From positions 1 through 64,000 of the forward strand of contig JAJDDV010000210.1 in the NCBI GenBank assembly GCA_029260135.1: a stretch of 64,000 nt of DNA, in the 5' to 3' direction. Numbering within the stretch: the first letter of the stretch is position 1; each line of letters opens with the position of its first letter. The DNA comes from Phycisphaerae bacterium. GTDB taxonomy: Bacteria > Planctomycetota > Phycisphaerae > UBA1845. The translations under genes and the position numbers were made by a program. Of the stretch, positions 47,069 through 58,254 are shown piece by piece. The notes beneath the pieces were generated by a model that saw only the letters and a list, made by a program, of their open reading frames with translations, was not told the origin of the DNA and ran no database searches.

Positions 47069-48400
47069 ATGTCCACAGCACCATCGCCTTCGATCTCCGC
47101 CACGCCGTCGGCTCGCCGGCCGAGCCGAATCCTTCGGATCATCGGCGCGCCGTTTCGGTTTCTGCTCTCGCTTGGCGCGCGCATCGAACGCCACTGGCAG
47201 AATATCCTCACCGCGTTCGTGCAGATCTGGGCGAACAAAGCCCGGTCACTCCTGACGACGCTGGGGATCATCATTGCCGTCACGTCGACGATTACCGTCG
47301 TCTCGTTCGTTCAAGGGTTCGGCGACTACGTGACGGGTATGCTTCGCGGGTTCGGGACGAACATGATGTTCGTCTTCCCGTGGTATCCGTCGGGCATGCA
47401 GGGGCGCATGATGGGGCGGGTGACCATGGACATTGACGACGTCCGCGCGGCCGCCAGCGAGTGCGATAAGGTCCGTCGTGTATCGCCGCTTGTCTTCATG
47501 GGGTCGACCGTCGAGTACGGGCGCGAGAAGGTAGAAGGCGCGTCCGTCCGCGGTACGACCGAGCAGTACCAGAGCATTCGCAACTTCTTCGTGGACAAGG
47601 GTCGCTTCTTCGGCCCGATCGACGTCGAGTTCGGCACGTACGTTTGCGTCGTCGGCCGGGAGATTCTCAAGCAGCTCGGCTGCGACGATAACATCGTCGA
47701 TGAGCACATTTTCATTGACGGACTGCGCTTTCGAGTGCTGGGCATTCTCGAGCCCAAGGGGCAGTTGTTCGACGAGAACCAGGACGAGGTCATCCTCATT
47801 CCGCACACGACGGCCGTGAAGATGGCGCCCTTCAACCGCCGGTTCATGCCGTTCATTGTGGAAGCGACGAGCGAGGGGGAGGTTGAAGAGTCGGCACTTC
47901 AATTGACGCGCGTGCTGCGCGCGCGCCACGGTCTGCGCCCGGGGCAACCGAATGACTTCCGCATTTTCCGTCAGGACGAGCTGCTGCGCGATTTCGGCCG
48001 CATTCAGAACATCGTCACCGGAGTGCTCGCCGGAATTGTCGGGATATCGCTGATCGTCGGCGGCATCGGGATTATGAATGTCATGCTGGTGTCCGTGACG
48101 GAGCGCACCCGCGAGATCGGTCTGCGCAAGTCCGTCGGTGGCCGGCGGCGAGACATCATGGCGCAGTTCCTGACCGAGGCCGTCGTTCTCGCGACACTCG
48201 GCGGTGCGATCGGCATCACGCTCGGTTACGGCATCGGCGCGCTGGCCTCACTCCATCCGGACATGGTCGAAGTCGTCGTTCCCGCGTGGATCGTCATCTT
48301 GGCGCTGGGGTTCTCAGCCGGCGTCGGCGTGGTGTTCGGCATCGTCCCGGCCTTCAAAGCCGCCATCCTTCACCCCATCGACGCACTACGACACGAGTAA
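47069..48400 (+). CDS. MacB-like ABC permease 2 (paralogue of permease 1)
   Basis: The 443-residue protein is closely similar to the preceding permease: matching N-terminal helix ([20 protein letters not shown]), MacB_PCD-like periplasmic domain, and FtsX segment ending AILHPIDALRHE. It has a longer N-terminal cytoplasmic extension than its neighbour (about 20 residues rich in Ser and Pro). The tandem arrangement implies a duplication within the operon and a likely heterodimeric permease. It is the last gene in the operon. Confidence 0.92.
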   Translation: MSTAPSPSISATPSARRPSRILRIIGAPFRFLLSLGARIERHWQNILTAFVQIWANKARSLLTTLGIIIAVTSTITVVSFVQGFGDYVTGMLRGFGTNMMFVFPWYPSGMQGRMMGRVTMDIDDVRAAASECDKVRRVSPLVFMGSTVEYGREKVEGASVRGTTEQYQSIRNFFVDKGRFFGPIDVEFGTYVCVVGREILKQLGCDDNIVDEHIFIDGLRFRVLGILEPKGQLFDENQDEVILIPHTTAVKMAPFNRRFMPFIVEATSEGEVEESALQLTRVLRARHGLRPGQPNDFRIFRQDELLRDFGRIQNIVTGVLAGIVGISLIVGGIGIMNVMLVSVTERTREIGLRKSVGGRRRDIMAQFLTEAVVLATLGGAIGITLGYGIGALASLHPDMVEVVVPAWIVILALGFSAGVGVVFGIVPAFKAAILHPIDALRHE

Positions 48401-48692
48401 GTCTCAGTGTGGCACCGGTCTTCATCGATTGGGTGCCATGGCCAAGCGAAGCGCGGCCATGCTGTGTGGCACCGATCTTCAACCGGTGAAGCATCCCTCT
48501 CAGAACCGCGACAGTGATGGAGCGGGCATGGCGATCCACTCGCTCCGTCGCGTGACTTCTGAAACAGAAAACTAGTGCGTAGGTCGGGCTTTGCCCGCCG
48601 CTAGTCCGCTCCCTCACGGTCGCGGCTCGGAAAGGGCGCCGCCGGACGATACGGACCAAACAAGAACTCGAACGACCTTTCTAGAATCGGCA
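48401..48692. repeat. Palindrome- and repeat-rich intergenic region
   Basis: This gap between convergent genes contains two copies (about 48418-48450 and 48458-48486) of a short palindromic element built around GGCACCGATCTTCAACCGG, a sequence GGCCAAGCGAAGCGC, and the second copy of a 23-base repeat at 48606-48628. They look like REP-type dispersed repeats. No T-tract terminator is evident. Confidence 0.6.
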
Positions 48693-49217
48693 CTAGCCGG
48701 TGATACCTAAATCCGCCTTCGTGAACAGCGAATCAAACACGAACCCAGCCCCTTCGATGTTCTCTCTGGCCCCTTCCTGTCGGTCGATGACCGAGACGAT
48801 CCGCTCGACCTTTGCGCCGAGACCTGTAATCATCTTGGCGGCTTCGAGCACCTGCCCACCGGTCGTGGCGATGTCCTCGACCAGCAAGACGGAATCGCCG
48901 TCTGTCAACTTACCCTCGAAGGGCTTACCGGTGCCGTAGTCCTTTTTGGCGTTACGAATGATGACCCAAGGCCTTCCCGAGGCCATGGACGTCGATGCGG
49001 CCAGCCCCACACCGCCGAGTTCCGCTCCGGCGATCAGCGTCGTCGAGCCCGCGAGATACGTCGCGAACATCTCGCCGAGTGCCTTGAGAATGTCCGGCTG
49101 CGTTTCGAACAAATACTTGTCGAGATAGTAGTGGCTCTTGCGGCCTGAACGGAGCGTGAACTCGCCTTCGAGATAGGCGGCTTGCTTGATGCGACCAGCC
49201 AGTTCCTCGCGTTGCAT
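48693..49217 (-). CDS. pyrE: Orotate phosphoribosyltransferase
   Basis: This 174-residue type I phosphoribosyltransferase adds PRPP to orotate in pyrimidine synthesis. The PRPP motif VLLVEDIATTGGQVLEA is clear, along with FTLRSGRKSHYYLDKYLF near the start and PWVIIRNAKKDYGTGKP (mobile loop). I choose ATG 49217, which has AGGAAGG about 10 bases before it; an in-frame ATG at 49238 adds seven residues. It lies downstream of purB on the same strand, separated by a palindromic repeat, so co-transcription is uncertain. Confidence 0.93.
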   Translation of the reverse strand: MQREELAGRIKQAAYLEGEFTLRSGRKSHYYLDKYLFETQPDILKALGEMFATYLAGSTTLIAGAELGGVGLAASTSMASGRPWVIIRNAKKDYGTGKPFEGKLTDGDSVLLVEDIATTGGQVLEAAKMITGLGAKVERIVSVIDRQEGARENIEGAGFVFDSLFTKADLGITG

Positions 49218-49242
49218 GGGTTCTATGCCTTCCTGCATGTGG

Positions 49243-49261
49243 CACCGGTTTTCAACCGGTG
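49243..49261. repeat. Perfect palindrome of the dispersed GGCACCGGTT family
   Basis: CACCGGTT and AACCGGTG with a 3-base loop form a perfect hairpin between purB and pyrE. Related copies lie at 48418-48450 and 48458-48486, all in intergenic DNA. Confidence 0.7.
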
Positions 49262-49279
49262 AGCCGTAGATGAAGTCCG

Positions 49280-50710
49280 TCAGACCGACAGGTCTGTGTC
49301 TCTTGAAAGCACCTTGCGATATCGCCGCCGAATCGGCGTCACGTACTCTTTGACGAATGCGTCCACCTGCTGCGGAGCACGTCCGATGAAGCTTCTGGGT
49401 TTCATCAACTCGTCGACATCCACCGCGTCGAACGCGGGGTCGTTCTTGATACGCTCGAGAAGATCGTTGTGTTTGCCTTCCAGCTTTACCTTTGCCGCCG
49501 CCGCGTGCGAGTGACGTCGGATGCGCTCGTGAAGATCCTGCCGATCGCCGCCCGCCGCGGTAGCCGCCATCATGATGTTCTCGCTGGCCATGAAGGGTAG
49601 CTCAGCCCGCAAGTGCGCCGCGATGACCTTCGGATAGACGACCAAACCGCGCGCGACGTTCGTGACCGTGCGGAGCATTCCATCGGTCGCCAGGAACGCT
49701 TCCGGAATGCTCATGCGCTTGTTGGCAGAGTCGTCCAGCGTCCGCTCGAACCACTGTTCCGCCGCCGTCTGAAACGGCGACTGCACCAGCGAAAGAACGA
49801 AGCGAGCCAGTCCCGTCACACGCTCACACCGCATCGGATTCCGCTTGTAGGCCATCGCGCTCGACCCGACCTGCGATTTCTCGAACGGCTCCTCGATTTC
49901 CTTGCGATTGGCGAGCAGGCGGACATCGTTGGCCAGCTTGTGAACACTGGCGGCGATCCCGCCGAGTGTTGCGCCGATCTGCGCATCGACCTTCCGCGAG
50001 TAGGTCTGCCCGGTGATCGGTTCGACCTGCGTGAAGTCGAACCGCTTGGCGACGACCCGTTCCAGCCGAAGCACCCTTTCATGATTCCCGTCGAACAGCG
50101 CCAGGAAGCTCGCCTGCGTTCCCGTTGTCCCCTTCACGCCCCGGAAGCGCAGGTCCGCCAGGCGGTGCTCCACCTCGTCGAGATCGCGAACCAGGTCGTA
50201 GCACCACAGGGCGGCGCGCTTGCCGACGGTGGTCACCTGCGCGGGTTGATAGTGTGTCAGACCCAGCGTGGGCAGTTGTCGGTGCGTCCTGGCGAAAGCC
50301 GCTAGGGCATCGATGCTGCACGCAAGCCACTCGCCGATCATCGTCAGCGCGTCACGCATGATGATCAGATCCGCGTTGTCGACGATGTACGCGCTGGTCG
50401 CACCCAGGTGCAGAATACCGCGGGCGTTCGGGGCCAAATCACCCCAGGCGTGCAGATGAGCCATCACGTCGTGGCGAAGTCGCTTCTCGTGGCGCGCCGC
50501 GGCGGCGAAGTCAATTTCCTCGATCGTTCGCTTCAGCTGTGCGATCTGCTTGGCCGTGATCTTCAATCCCGCTTGTCGCTGAGCCTCAGCCAGGGCAAGC
50601 CACAACCGGCGCCACGTAAGAATGCGGTGCCGTGCCCCGAACAGTTCGGACATTTCCCGCGAGGCGTATCGTTCGACGAGCGGAGATTCGTAGACGTCGT
50701 GCCGTGCCAT
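49280..50710 (-). CDS. purB: Adenylosuccinate lyase
   Basis: This fumarase/aspartase-superfamily enzyme (476 residues from ATG 50710) splits SAICAR and adenylosuccinate in purine synthesis. The signature GSSAMAYKRNPMRCE is exact for the family, with GILHLGATSAYIVDNADL and LPTLGLTHYQPAQVTTVGKR (the His of the active site) upstream. The length matches family members. There is no strong ribosome binding site near the chosen ATG; an in-frame start at 50764 has no better support. It is on the same strand as pyrE but separated by a palindromic repeat. Confidence 0.93.
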   Translation of the reverse strand: MARHDVYESPLVERYASREMSELFGARHRILTWRRLWLALAEAQRQAGLKITAKQIAQLKRTIEEIDFAAAARHEKRLRHDVMAHLHAWGDLAPNARGILHLGATSAYIVDNADLIIMRDALTMIGEWLACSIDALAAFARTHRQLPTLGLTHYQPAQVTTVGKRAALWCYDLVRDLDEVEHRLADLRFRGVKGTTGTQASFLALFDGNHERVLRLERVVAKRFDFTQVEPITGQTYSRKVDAQIGATLGGIAASVHKLANDVRLLANRKEIEEPFEKSQVGSSAMAYKRNPMRCERVTGLARFVLSLVQSPFQTAAEQWFERTLDDSANKRMSIPEAFLATDGMLRTVTNVARGLVVYPKVIAAHLRAELPFMASENIMMAATAAGGDRQDLHERIRRHSHAAAAKVKLEGKHNDLLERIKNDPAFDAVDVDELMKPRSFIGRAPQQVDAFVKEYVTPIRRRYRKVLSRDTDLSV

Positions 50711-50877
50711 AGGTCGATTCAGATCTTGAGGACCGCGACGGGGCTGACCGCGAGCCCCACACATACCATTCTACCCATTCGACGGCTTTGAGCCACCGTG
50801 GTATCCTTCGGTCTGTGAGCCGTTTCAGGCAGCTTGTCGAACGGCGTTGCGCTACTGTTCGAATCGGCGAGATCACC

Positions 50878-51991
50878 ATGAACCACGAAGACCCGACAGC
50901 CACTCTTCAAGACCTCTCATCCCGGATCGTCGCCATCCGGGACTCTCTTTGACTTCCCTGACAAACTGGACCAGCTCACCGCCGTGGAACAGAAGATGGC
51001 CGCCCCGACCTTCTGGGAGGATCCGGAAGCGGCGAAAGATACGGTCGCACAGCTCAAATCGCTCAGAGCGATCGTGGACCCGGTGCGCGATGCCGTCAGC
51101 CGGGCCGAGGACCTCTCGGCCATGCTCGAACTCCTTGCCGAGCAGGACGATCCCGACACCCGCGCCGAGCTGGACGCCGATCTGACGGCGCTATCCTCAG
51201 CCGTCAACCGCGTGGAGTTGCTGACGCTGTTGAGCGGTCCCAACGACGCGCGCGACTGCTACTTCAATATCCAGGCCGGTACCGGTGGGGCCGACGCCCA
51301 GGACTGGGCGGAGATGCTGCTACGCCTCTACCTTCGCTTCTTCGAGCGATCCGGTTTCGGTGTGGAAGAGCTGGCCCTGCGCTACGGCGAAGAGGCGGGA
51401 ATCCAGTCGTGTAACCTGCTGGTTCGAGGACCTTACACGTTCGGCCTGCTTTCCTGTGAGATGGGCGTTCACCGTTTGGTTCGGATTTCGCCGTTTAGTG
51501 CCCAGGGTAAGCGCGAAACCAGCTTCGCCTCGGTCGACGTGCAGCCCGAGTTGGACGACATCGACATCGACATCAACTGGGACGAAGACGTGCGAGAGGA
51601 CACTTATCGCGCAAGCGGCAAGGGCGGGCAACACGTCAACAAGACGTCATCGGCCGTCCGGCTGACCCATCTCGAGACGGGGATCGTCGCCCAATGCCAG
51701 AACGAACGATCCCAGCACAAGAACCGCGCCACCGCACGCCGCATGCTGATGGCCAGGCTTCACCAGGTCGAGGAAGACAAGCGCAACAGTGAGACGACTC
51801 GGATTTATAGTGAGAAGGGCCAGATCGGGTGGGGCAACGCCATCCGCAGCTACTTCCTCTACCCCGAGCAGCGTGTGAAGGACTCCCGTACCGCGGCCGT
51901 CACCGCCAATACGCAGGGCGTTCTCGACGGCGACATTCAGAGGTTCATCGACGCGGAACTCCGACGCCGCGCGGGCGCGCGGCATCGGTAG
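50878..51991 (+). CDS. prfB: Peptide chain release factor 2 with programmed +1 frameshift
   Basis: Release factor 2 reads UGA and UAA stops. A first frame from ATG 50878 has 24 codons and ends in TGA at 50950-50952; the rest reads in the +1 frame from 50951 (join 50878-50949, 50951-51991). The slippery site is CTT TGA C, as in the classical autoregulated prfB. The upstream Shine-Dalgarno-like element is a weak CCGGGAC instead of the strong AGGGGG of E. coli. The fused protein is 370 residues with the stop-codon tripeptide SPF (in VRISPFSAQ) and the peptidyl-transferase GGQ (KGGQHVNKTSSAVRL). Low RF2 makes ribosomes pause at the internal UGA and shift, restoring RF2. Confidence 0.92.
50950..50953 (+). 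promoter_or_regulatory. prfB: Programmed +1 frameshift site in prfB
   Basis: The internal stop TGA followed by C, preceded by CTT, is the conserved slippery site of RF2 genes; the shift makes the Leu codon pair with UUU and translation continues at GAC. The expected upstream Shine-Dalgarno-like hexamer is only partly present. Confidence 0.9.
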
Positions 51992-52106
51992 TGCATCGGC
52001 GGGACGGGCGCCAGTCCATGGCTTCAGGAGCGCACAACGATCACGGTCCGTTCACAGGCATCCGACCGTGACGGACGAGGACGGCGTTCTGCACGTGGTC
52101 CGGAGA

Positions 52107-52211
52107 TCAGGCGCCCAGGCCAAGACCACCCAGGATATTCGCCAGAAACCCGTTGAGAATCGCGGAGAGAATCTGGTTAACGAAGTCAAGAAAGAGAAGA
52201 TTGAAATCCAT
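52107..52211 (-). CDS. 34-residue hydrophobic micropeptide
   Basis: ATG 52211 follows AAGGA at about 8-base spacing, and the frame runs 34 residues to TGA at 52107-52109. The sequence (MDFNLLFLDFVNQILSAI, then LNGFLANILGGLGLGA) is strongly hydrophobic, with a short acidic start and a Gly-rich end, so a single membrane helix is plausible. Its isolated position, good ribosome site and composition argue against chance. Possible roles include a membrane-active toxin-type peptide or a small regulator of a membrane protein; neither has direct evidence. I see no antitoxin RNA or partner beside it. Confidence 0.5.
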   Translation of the reverse strand: MDFNLLFLDFVNQILSAILNGFLANILGGLGLGA

Positions 52212-52441
52212 TTGAGAAGTCCTTTCTGTTAATCTCGGTCAACGGCGAGCATTCGCCGACGCGACCAACTGACGGTCCGACGCGCCTTGCACCGGACGCC
52301 AGGCGAGCCAATTGCCGCGGAGTATACCGACCGGCGCAGCGAACGCCAGCATGGAATAGTATCGGTACTTGTAAGGCATTTAGGCGCGAGAATCCGCGCG
52401 AATCGTGGCTCGGCGCCGCCCGAAAGCGGCCTGTGAGGCTG

Positions 52442-52936
52442 CTAATCGGGGTGCGCCGCGGCTGGCGGGTCCGTCGCCCATTCCTCCTCGTAGAGATGGT
52501 ACTCAGCCTGCGTCATCCCCAGCTGGCGGTAAGTGTTCATCGCCCGCTGGTTGTCATGGTGTACGTAGAGCCTTAAGCCACAGACATCCGGCCGGGCCTT
52601 CGCCAGGGCTCGAATGTGCTGGTGCAGCGCCCGGAAAACGCCCTTTCGGCGGTGCTCCGGCGCGATGAATACGCTCTGAATCCACCAGAAATAGCCGTTT
52701 CGCCAGTCGCTCCACTCGGTCGTGAACATCGTCTGCCCGGCGATCTCCCCGTCGATCTCGGCCAGAAAGTAGACCGACCGACCGGGATCGGCGAGCGCCT
52801 GCCGTACCCCGGCCGTCACCGTTTCGGAGTCGAGGTCCCTACCCTCGGTCTCGACGGCCATCGCCTGGTTGAACGCGACGACGGTCTCAAGGTCCGAAGG
52901 ACCGGCTTGACGGATGTGGACGGGTTCGTCGCTCAT
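52442..52936 (-). CDS. GNAT-family N-acetyltransferase
   Basis: From ATG 52936 the product is 164 residues with the acetyl-CoA-binding motif (SVFIAPEHRRKGVFRALHQHI) and preceding beta strand (YFLAEIDGEIAGQTMFTTE). The C-terminal VHHDNQRAMNTYRQLGM segment is typical of the GNAT fold. The acceptor substrate is unknown. A longer reading to 53056 would run up to the subtilase stop but has no support. It is a member of a two-gene minus-strand set with the protease upstream of it. Confidence 0.85.
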   Translation of the reverse strand: MSDEPVHIRQAGPSDLETVVAFNQAMAVETEGRDLDSETVTAGVRQALADPGRSVYFLAEIDGEIAGQTMFTTEWSDWRNGYFWWIQSVFIAPEHRRKGVFRALHQHIRALAKARPDVCGLRLYVHHDNQRAMNTYRQLGMTQAEYHLYEEEWATDPPAAAHPD

Positions 52937-53055
52937 AGTTCGCTGCCCGGACTGTCTACACGATGTGATAGCGGCTTTCAAGCACTGGACGTGGACCGAT
53001 GGACAAGGACTGACCACGTCGAGCGAGAGTTTCTTCCCCGGCGCGGCCGCGCTCA

Positions 53056-54168
53056 TCAGGGGGCCGTGTCCAGCCCGCGCTGCCGCAATGCCTTTTGGAC
53101 TTGTTCGACAAAGCGCCGAGGGCTCACGATCCGGCCGCGTCGAAATATCGTGCCCGTCTCGTAGAGCCAGCGCTGCATCGTCTCCGCGTCGAGCGTCGGG
53201 TCGATCTGAAGCCCGAGCGCGACGACGCCGGCGAGGTACGGCGCGGCCCAGCTCAACCCGCCGTCCGGCCAGAAGATGTAGTCGGTCTTACCCTCGTAGC
53301 TCGCCGTGGTTCGATTGTCGATGGGAACGCCCAGTTGCCCCTTGAGCAGAAGGTCTTTCGGGCCTCGCAGGAAATAGCACACGTTGTAGCCGGCAGGATC
53401 GTCCACGTCCTCAAAGAGCGGACAACCGATGCCGACCATGTTGCCGGAGCAGTGAATCACCAGCAAACCGGCCTTCCGCGCATCTTCCAGCGCGTCTTTC
53501 CACTTTGGTAGATTCTTGTGCTTCCGCACAAAACCCATCGAAACGCTGACCACCTTGATCCGTTCCGTCGGTGGATGTTCCTCGTTGAACGTGAGGATCT
53601 GTCTCAACGCCTCGGTCCTGTACCTGTAGTCCATCTTCCAGCTCGGTTCAGCCCAGTAATACAGCGAGGCACCGGGCGCGACGCCACATCGTTGACCGAC
53701 CAGCAAGCTGGCCACAGCCGCACCGTGCATCTGCGGCTTCACGCCGGCGCACTTGATCGCCGTGTAGCTCGCGACCCTCCCTTTGTATTCCTCGTGCCCG
53801 CGAAGGAGCGGTTGGTCGATGATCGCGACTCGAACGCCTTTTCCGGTGATCCCCTTTGCGTGCAAGGCTCGCACACCAAGCCCCGGGTCCTTCCCGAGCA
53901 CCAGGATCTCTTTCGGATCGAAGCCAGCCGGAAGTCTCTTCGCCGGCGGCCAGACGGTTCGGCTATCGAAGGTGACCTTCCGGAGCACAGAGAGGTGGTC
54001 GCGAAGATCGACGGACGCAAGCGATCGTCCCGATCGCAGCAGCATCGTCTGGCGAAGGTCGTCGAATTCCTGAGGGTGGTTGGGATCGGCGCTGGTAAGG
54101 GGGCTTGGGGGGGCAAAGGTGACAGCGGTGAGACAACTGATGGTGCATATCAGCCGGAACGGACTCAT
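53056..54168 (-). CDS. Secreted subtilisin-like (S8) serine protease
   Basis: The 370-residue protein begins at ATG 54168, 8 bases after AAGGAG, with a signal peptide (FRLICTISCLTAVTFAPP). The S8 triad is recognisable though its neighbourhoods are diverged: Asp118 in VRVAIIDQP (classical DTG changed), His148 in QMHGAAVASLLVG (HGT changed to HGA), Asn243 in CSGN, and Ser306 in GLSWAAPYLAG (GTSMA changed). All four catalytic residues are kept, so it is probably active or a specialised variant. The short pro-region before the catalytic domain is about 100 residues. It is divergent from the chaperone operon. Confidence 0.82.
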   Translation of the reverse strand: MSPFRLICTISCLTAVTFAPPSPLTSADPNHPQEFDDLRQTMLLRSGRSLASVDLRDHLSVLRKVTFDSRTVWPPAKRLPAGFDPKEILVLGKDPGLGVRALHAKGITGKGVRVAIIDQPLLRGHEEYKGRVASYTAIKCAGVKPQMHGAAVASLLVGQRCGVAPGASLYYWAEPSWKMDYRYRTEALRQILTFNEEHPPTERIKVVSVSMGFVRKHKNLPKWKDALEDARKAGLLVIHCSGNMVGIGCPLFEDVDDPAGYNVCYFLRGPKDLLLKGQLGVPIDNRTTASYEGKTDYIFWPDGGLSWAAPYLAGVVALGLQIDPTLDAETMQRWLYETGTIFRRGRIVSPRRFVEQVQKALRQRGLDTAP

Positions 54169-54554
54169 CGTCTGTTCTCCTTGAACGGAGGTGCCGATGT
54201 CGGTCGCGCACCGGCAACCACTGGGCGCAGGATCTCGCCAGATTGTAGCGGCAGAATCTCGGTACTTCTCCGGCGGACCTGCATTCGGCTGTCAATTTGG
54301 CACCCCAGGACCGACCTCGGCGAGCCGCCTGCCAAGCTGGCAGCGCGCACTTGAAACATCTGCTCCACTGACAGAGCCATAAGCGCTTTCCAGATAAGAC
54401 GTTAGAGAAGTTGCCGCTGTGCGGCCGAAGTGGCTTGGCGATTGCCCTTGCACCTTCAGCGACCGGTGCGCCGGGGGAACACCCGCGCGGACTGGTCAAT
54501 AGCAAAAGGCAGTGACGACGCTTCTTTCCTCGAAGTGACAAGGAGATACCTGAT
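54169..54554. promoter_or_regulatory. Divergent region before chaperone operon
   Basis: This 386-base region between the protease and groEL1 must hold the chaperone promoter. I found no CIRCE element (TTAGCACTC-N9-GAGTGCTAA) or clear heat-shock sigma boxes, so control by HrcA at this site is not supported. Confidence 0.45.
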
Positions 54555-56186
<1,632 letters not shown>

Positions 56187-56210
56187 ACTCTCAGCGGAGA
56201 TGAAATAGCA

Positions 56211-56537
56211 ATGGCAAGCGCAACCGCAACGAAATCAAAGACCAAAGTCAAGTTCCGTCCCATGGACGATCGCGTGCTCATTCAGCCGGTCGAGGCAGAC
56301 GAGAGAACCGCGGGGGGAATCATCCTCCCCGACGCCGCCCGCGAGAAGCCGCAGCGCGGCGTCATCGTAGCGACGGGGCCGGGAAAGCTGCTCGACACCG
56401 GAAACCGCGGCGAAATGTGCGTCTCCCTCGGCGACGAGGTCTTTTACGGAAAGTACGCCGGAACCGAAATCGAATTCGGTATGGACAAGTACGTCGTCCT
56501 TCGCGAGAGCGACATCCTGGCGATCGTGGACAAGTAG
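56211..56537 (+). CDS. groES: Co-chaperonin GroES
   Basis: The 108-residue protein has the mobile-loop segment ADERTAGGIILPDAAREKPQRG and the conserved VLIQPVEA and YVVLRESDILAIV. It starts with a short Lys-rich extension compared with most GroES. It sits between two groEL genes, 24 bases after the first and 100 bases before the second, and could cap either ring. Confidence 0.95.
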   Translation: MASATATKSKTKVKFRPMDDRVLIQPVEADERTAGGIILPDAAREKPQRGVIVATGPGKLLDTGNRGEMCVSLGDEVFYGKYAGTEIEFGMDKYVVLRESDILAIVDK

Positions 56538-56637
56538 AACCGACCAGCATTTGGCTTTGCGACGGCGGTGCCCGAGTGGAAAGCCGTCTGAGTCGTAGGG
56601 CTGAGGGTTGATCGCTCATAGCGATAAGGAGTTGGCC

Positions 56638-58254
56638 ATGGCCAAGCAAATGATGTTTTCCCAGGAAGGGCGACAGCAGATCCTGGAGGGACTGACGAAA
56701 CTGGCGGATGCGGTCCGCGTGACGATGGGACCGACCGGCCGAAACGTCATCCTGCAGAAGTCGTTCGGTTCGCCGCGCGTCACCAAGGACGGCGTTTCCG
56801 TGAGCAAAGAGGTCGAGCTTCCCCAGCCGTTCGAGAACATGGGCGCGAAGCTCATCAATCAGGTCGCATCGAAGACCAGCGATGAAGTCGGCGACGGGAC
56901 CACCTCCGCCACCATCCTGGCGGAAGCGATCTTCCAAGAGGGTTTCAAAGCCGTCTCGTCGGGGGCAAGTCCCATGGCGGTGAAACGCGGCATCGAACTG
57001 GCGGTTACGGCGGCCGTCGGTGCCATCAAGGATGCGTCGACGAAGGTGAAGTCCAACGACCAGCTCGCCGAGATTGCCACCATCGCCTCGAATGGCGACG
57101 TGGAAATCGGCAAGCTGCTCGCGAGCGCGCTCGAGGCCGTGGGCACCGAGGGCGTCGTCGAGGTTGAAGAGGGCAAGTCGCTCGAGACCGAGAAGGAAAT
57201 CGTCGACGGTATGCAGTTCGACAAGGGCTTCCTTTCACCCTACTTCATGACCGATCCCGGATCGCTCGAGTGCGTGCTGACCGACCCGTCCATCCTCGTC
57301 TACGAGAAGAAAATCTCAAACCTGCGCGACTTCCTGCCCCTGCTCGAGAGCATCTCCAGCGGCGGAAAGCAGTTGCTCGTCATCGCCGAAGACGTCGAAG
57401 GCGAAGCGCTGGCTGCGCTCGTGGTCAACAAGATGCGCGGCGTGTTGAAGTGCTGTGCCGTCAAAGCACCCGGTTTCGGCGACCGCCGAAAGGCCATGCT
57501 GGGCGACATCGCCACACTGACCGGTGCGACGATGATCAGCGAAGATCTCGGGATCAAGCTGGAAAATATCGAGATGAAAGACCTCGGCACGGCCAAGAAG
57601 GTCGTCATCACGAAGGACGACGCCACCGTGATTGAGGGCGGCGGCAAGAAGTCCGACCTCAAATCGCGATGTGACCAGATTCGTAGCCAGATCGAGAAGA
57701 CCACCAGCGACTACGACCGCGAGAAGCTCCAGGAACGCCTGGCGAAGCTGACCGGCGGCGTCGCCGTCATTCGCGTCGGCGGTGCGACCGAGATCGAGGT
57801 CAAAGAACGCAAGGACCTCGTCGACGACGCGTTCCACGCGACGCGTGCCGCAGCCGAAGAGGGGATCGTCCCCGGCGGTGGAGTGGCCTTCCTTCGTGCA
57901 ATCCCGGCCGTCGAGAAGGCGCGCGACAAGGCGCGCGGCGACGAGAAAACCGGCGTCGACATCGTCGCCAAGGCGCTGCGTTCGCCTACCCGCCAGATTG
58001 TCTGCAACGGTGGTCGAGAGGGCGATGTTGTCGTCGAGCAGATCCTCGAGAAGAAGGGCAACTTCGGTTTCGACGCCCGCAAGGGTGATTTCTGCGACAT
58101 GGTCAAGTGTGGCATCGTCGATCCGGCGAAAGTCTCCAGGATCGCACTGGAGAGTGCAGCCAGCGTGGCCGGACTGCTGCTCACCACCGAGGTGCTGGTG
58201 ACGGAGTTGAAGGAGAAGGACGAAGGCAAGGCGATCGCCCATGCGGTCCGATAG
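56638..58254 (+). CDS. groEL: Chaperonin GroEL, copy 2
   Basis: This 538-residue GroEL starts at ATG 56638 behind AAGGAG; an in-frame start at 56608 adds ten residues that paralogues lack. It keeps the ATP-site [28 protein letters not shown] and [15 protein letters not shown] motifs. The C-terminus ([16 protein letters not shown]) has no Gly-Gly-Met tail. It differs from copy 1 in many positions and may serve different substrates or conditions. The stop is immediately followed by the dnaJ start, indicating strong coupling. Confidence 0.96.
   Translation: MAKQMMFSQEGRQQILEGLTKLADAVRVTMGPTGRNVILQKSFGSPRVTKDGVSVSKEVELPQPFENMGAKLINQVASKTSDEVGDGTTSATILAEAIFQEGFKAVSSGASPMAVKRGIELAVTAAVGAIKDASTKVKSNDQLAEIATIASNGDVEIGKLLASALEAVGTEGVVEVEEGKSLETEKEIVDGMQFDKGFLSPYFMTDPGSLECVLTDPSILVYEKKISNLRDFLPLLESISSGGKQLLVIAEDVEGEALAALVVNKMRGVLKCCAVKAPGFGDRRKAMLGDIATLTGATMISEDLGIKLENIEMKDLGTAKKVVITKDDATVIEGGGKKSDLKSRCDQIRSQIEKTTSDYDREKLQERLAKLTGGVAVIRVGGATEIEVKERKDLVDDAFHATRAAAEEGIVPGGGVAFLRAIPAVEKARDKARGDEKTGVDIVAKALRSPTRQIVCNGGREGDVVVEQILEKKGNFGFDARKGDFCDMVKCGIVDPAKVSRIALESAASVAGLLLTTEVLVTELKEKDEGKAIAHAVR

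Noticed and set aside
54169-54554. CIRCE element before groEL1
   Set aside because: No TTAGCACTC inverted repeat is present.
56560-56620. tRNA-like sequence between groES and groEL2
   Set aside because: A GTGCCCGAGTGG segment suggested a tRNA, but no cloverleaf with acceptor and T-loop could be drawn.
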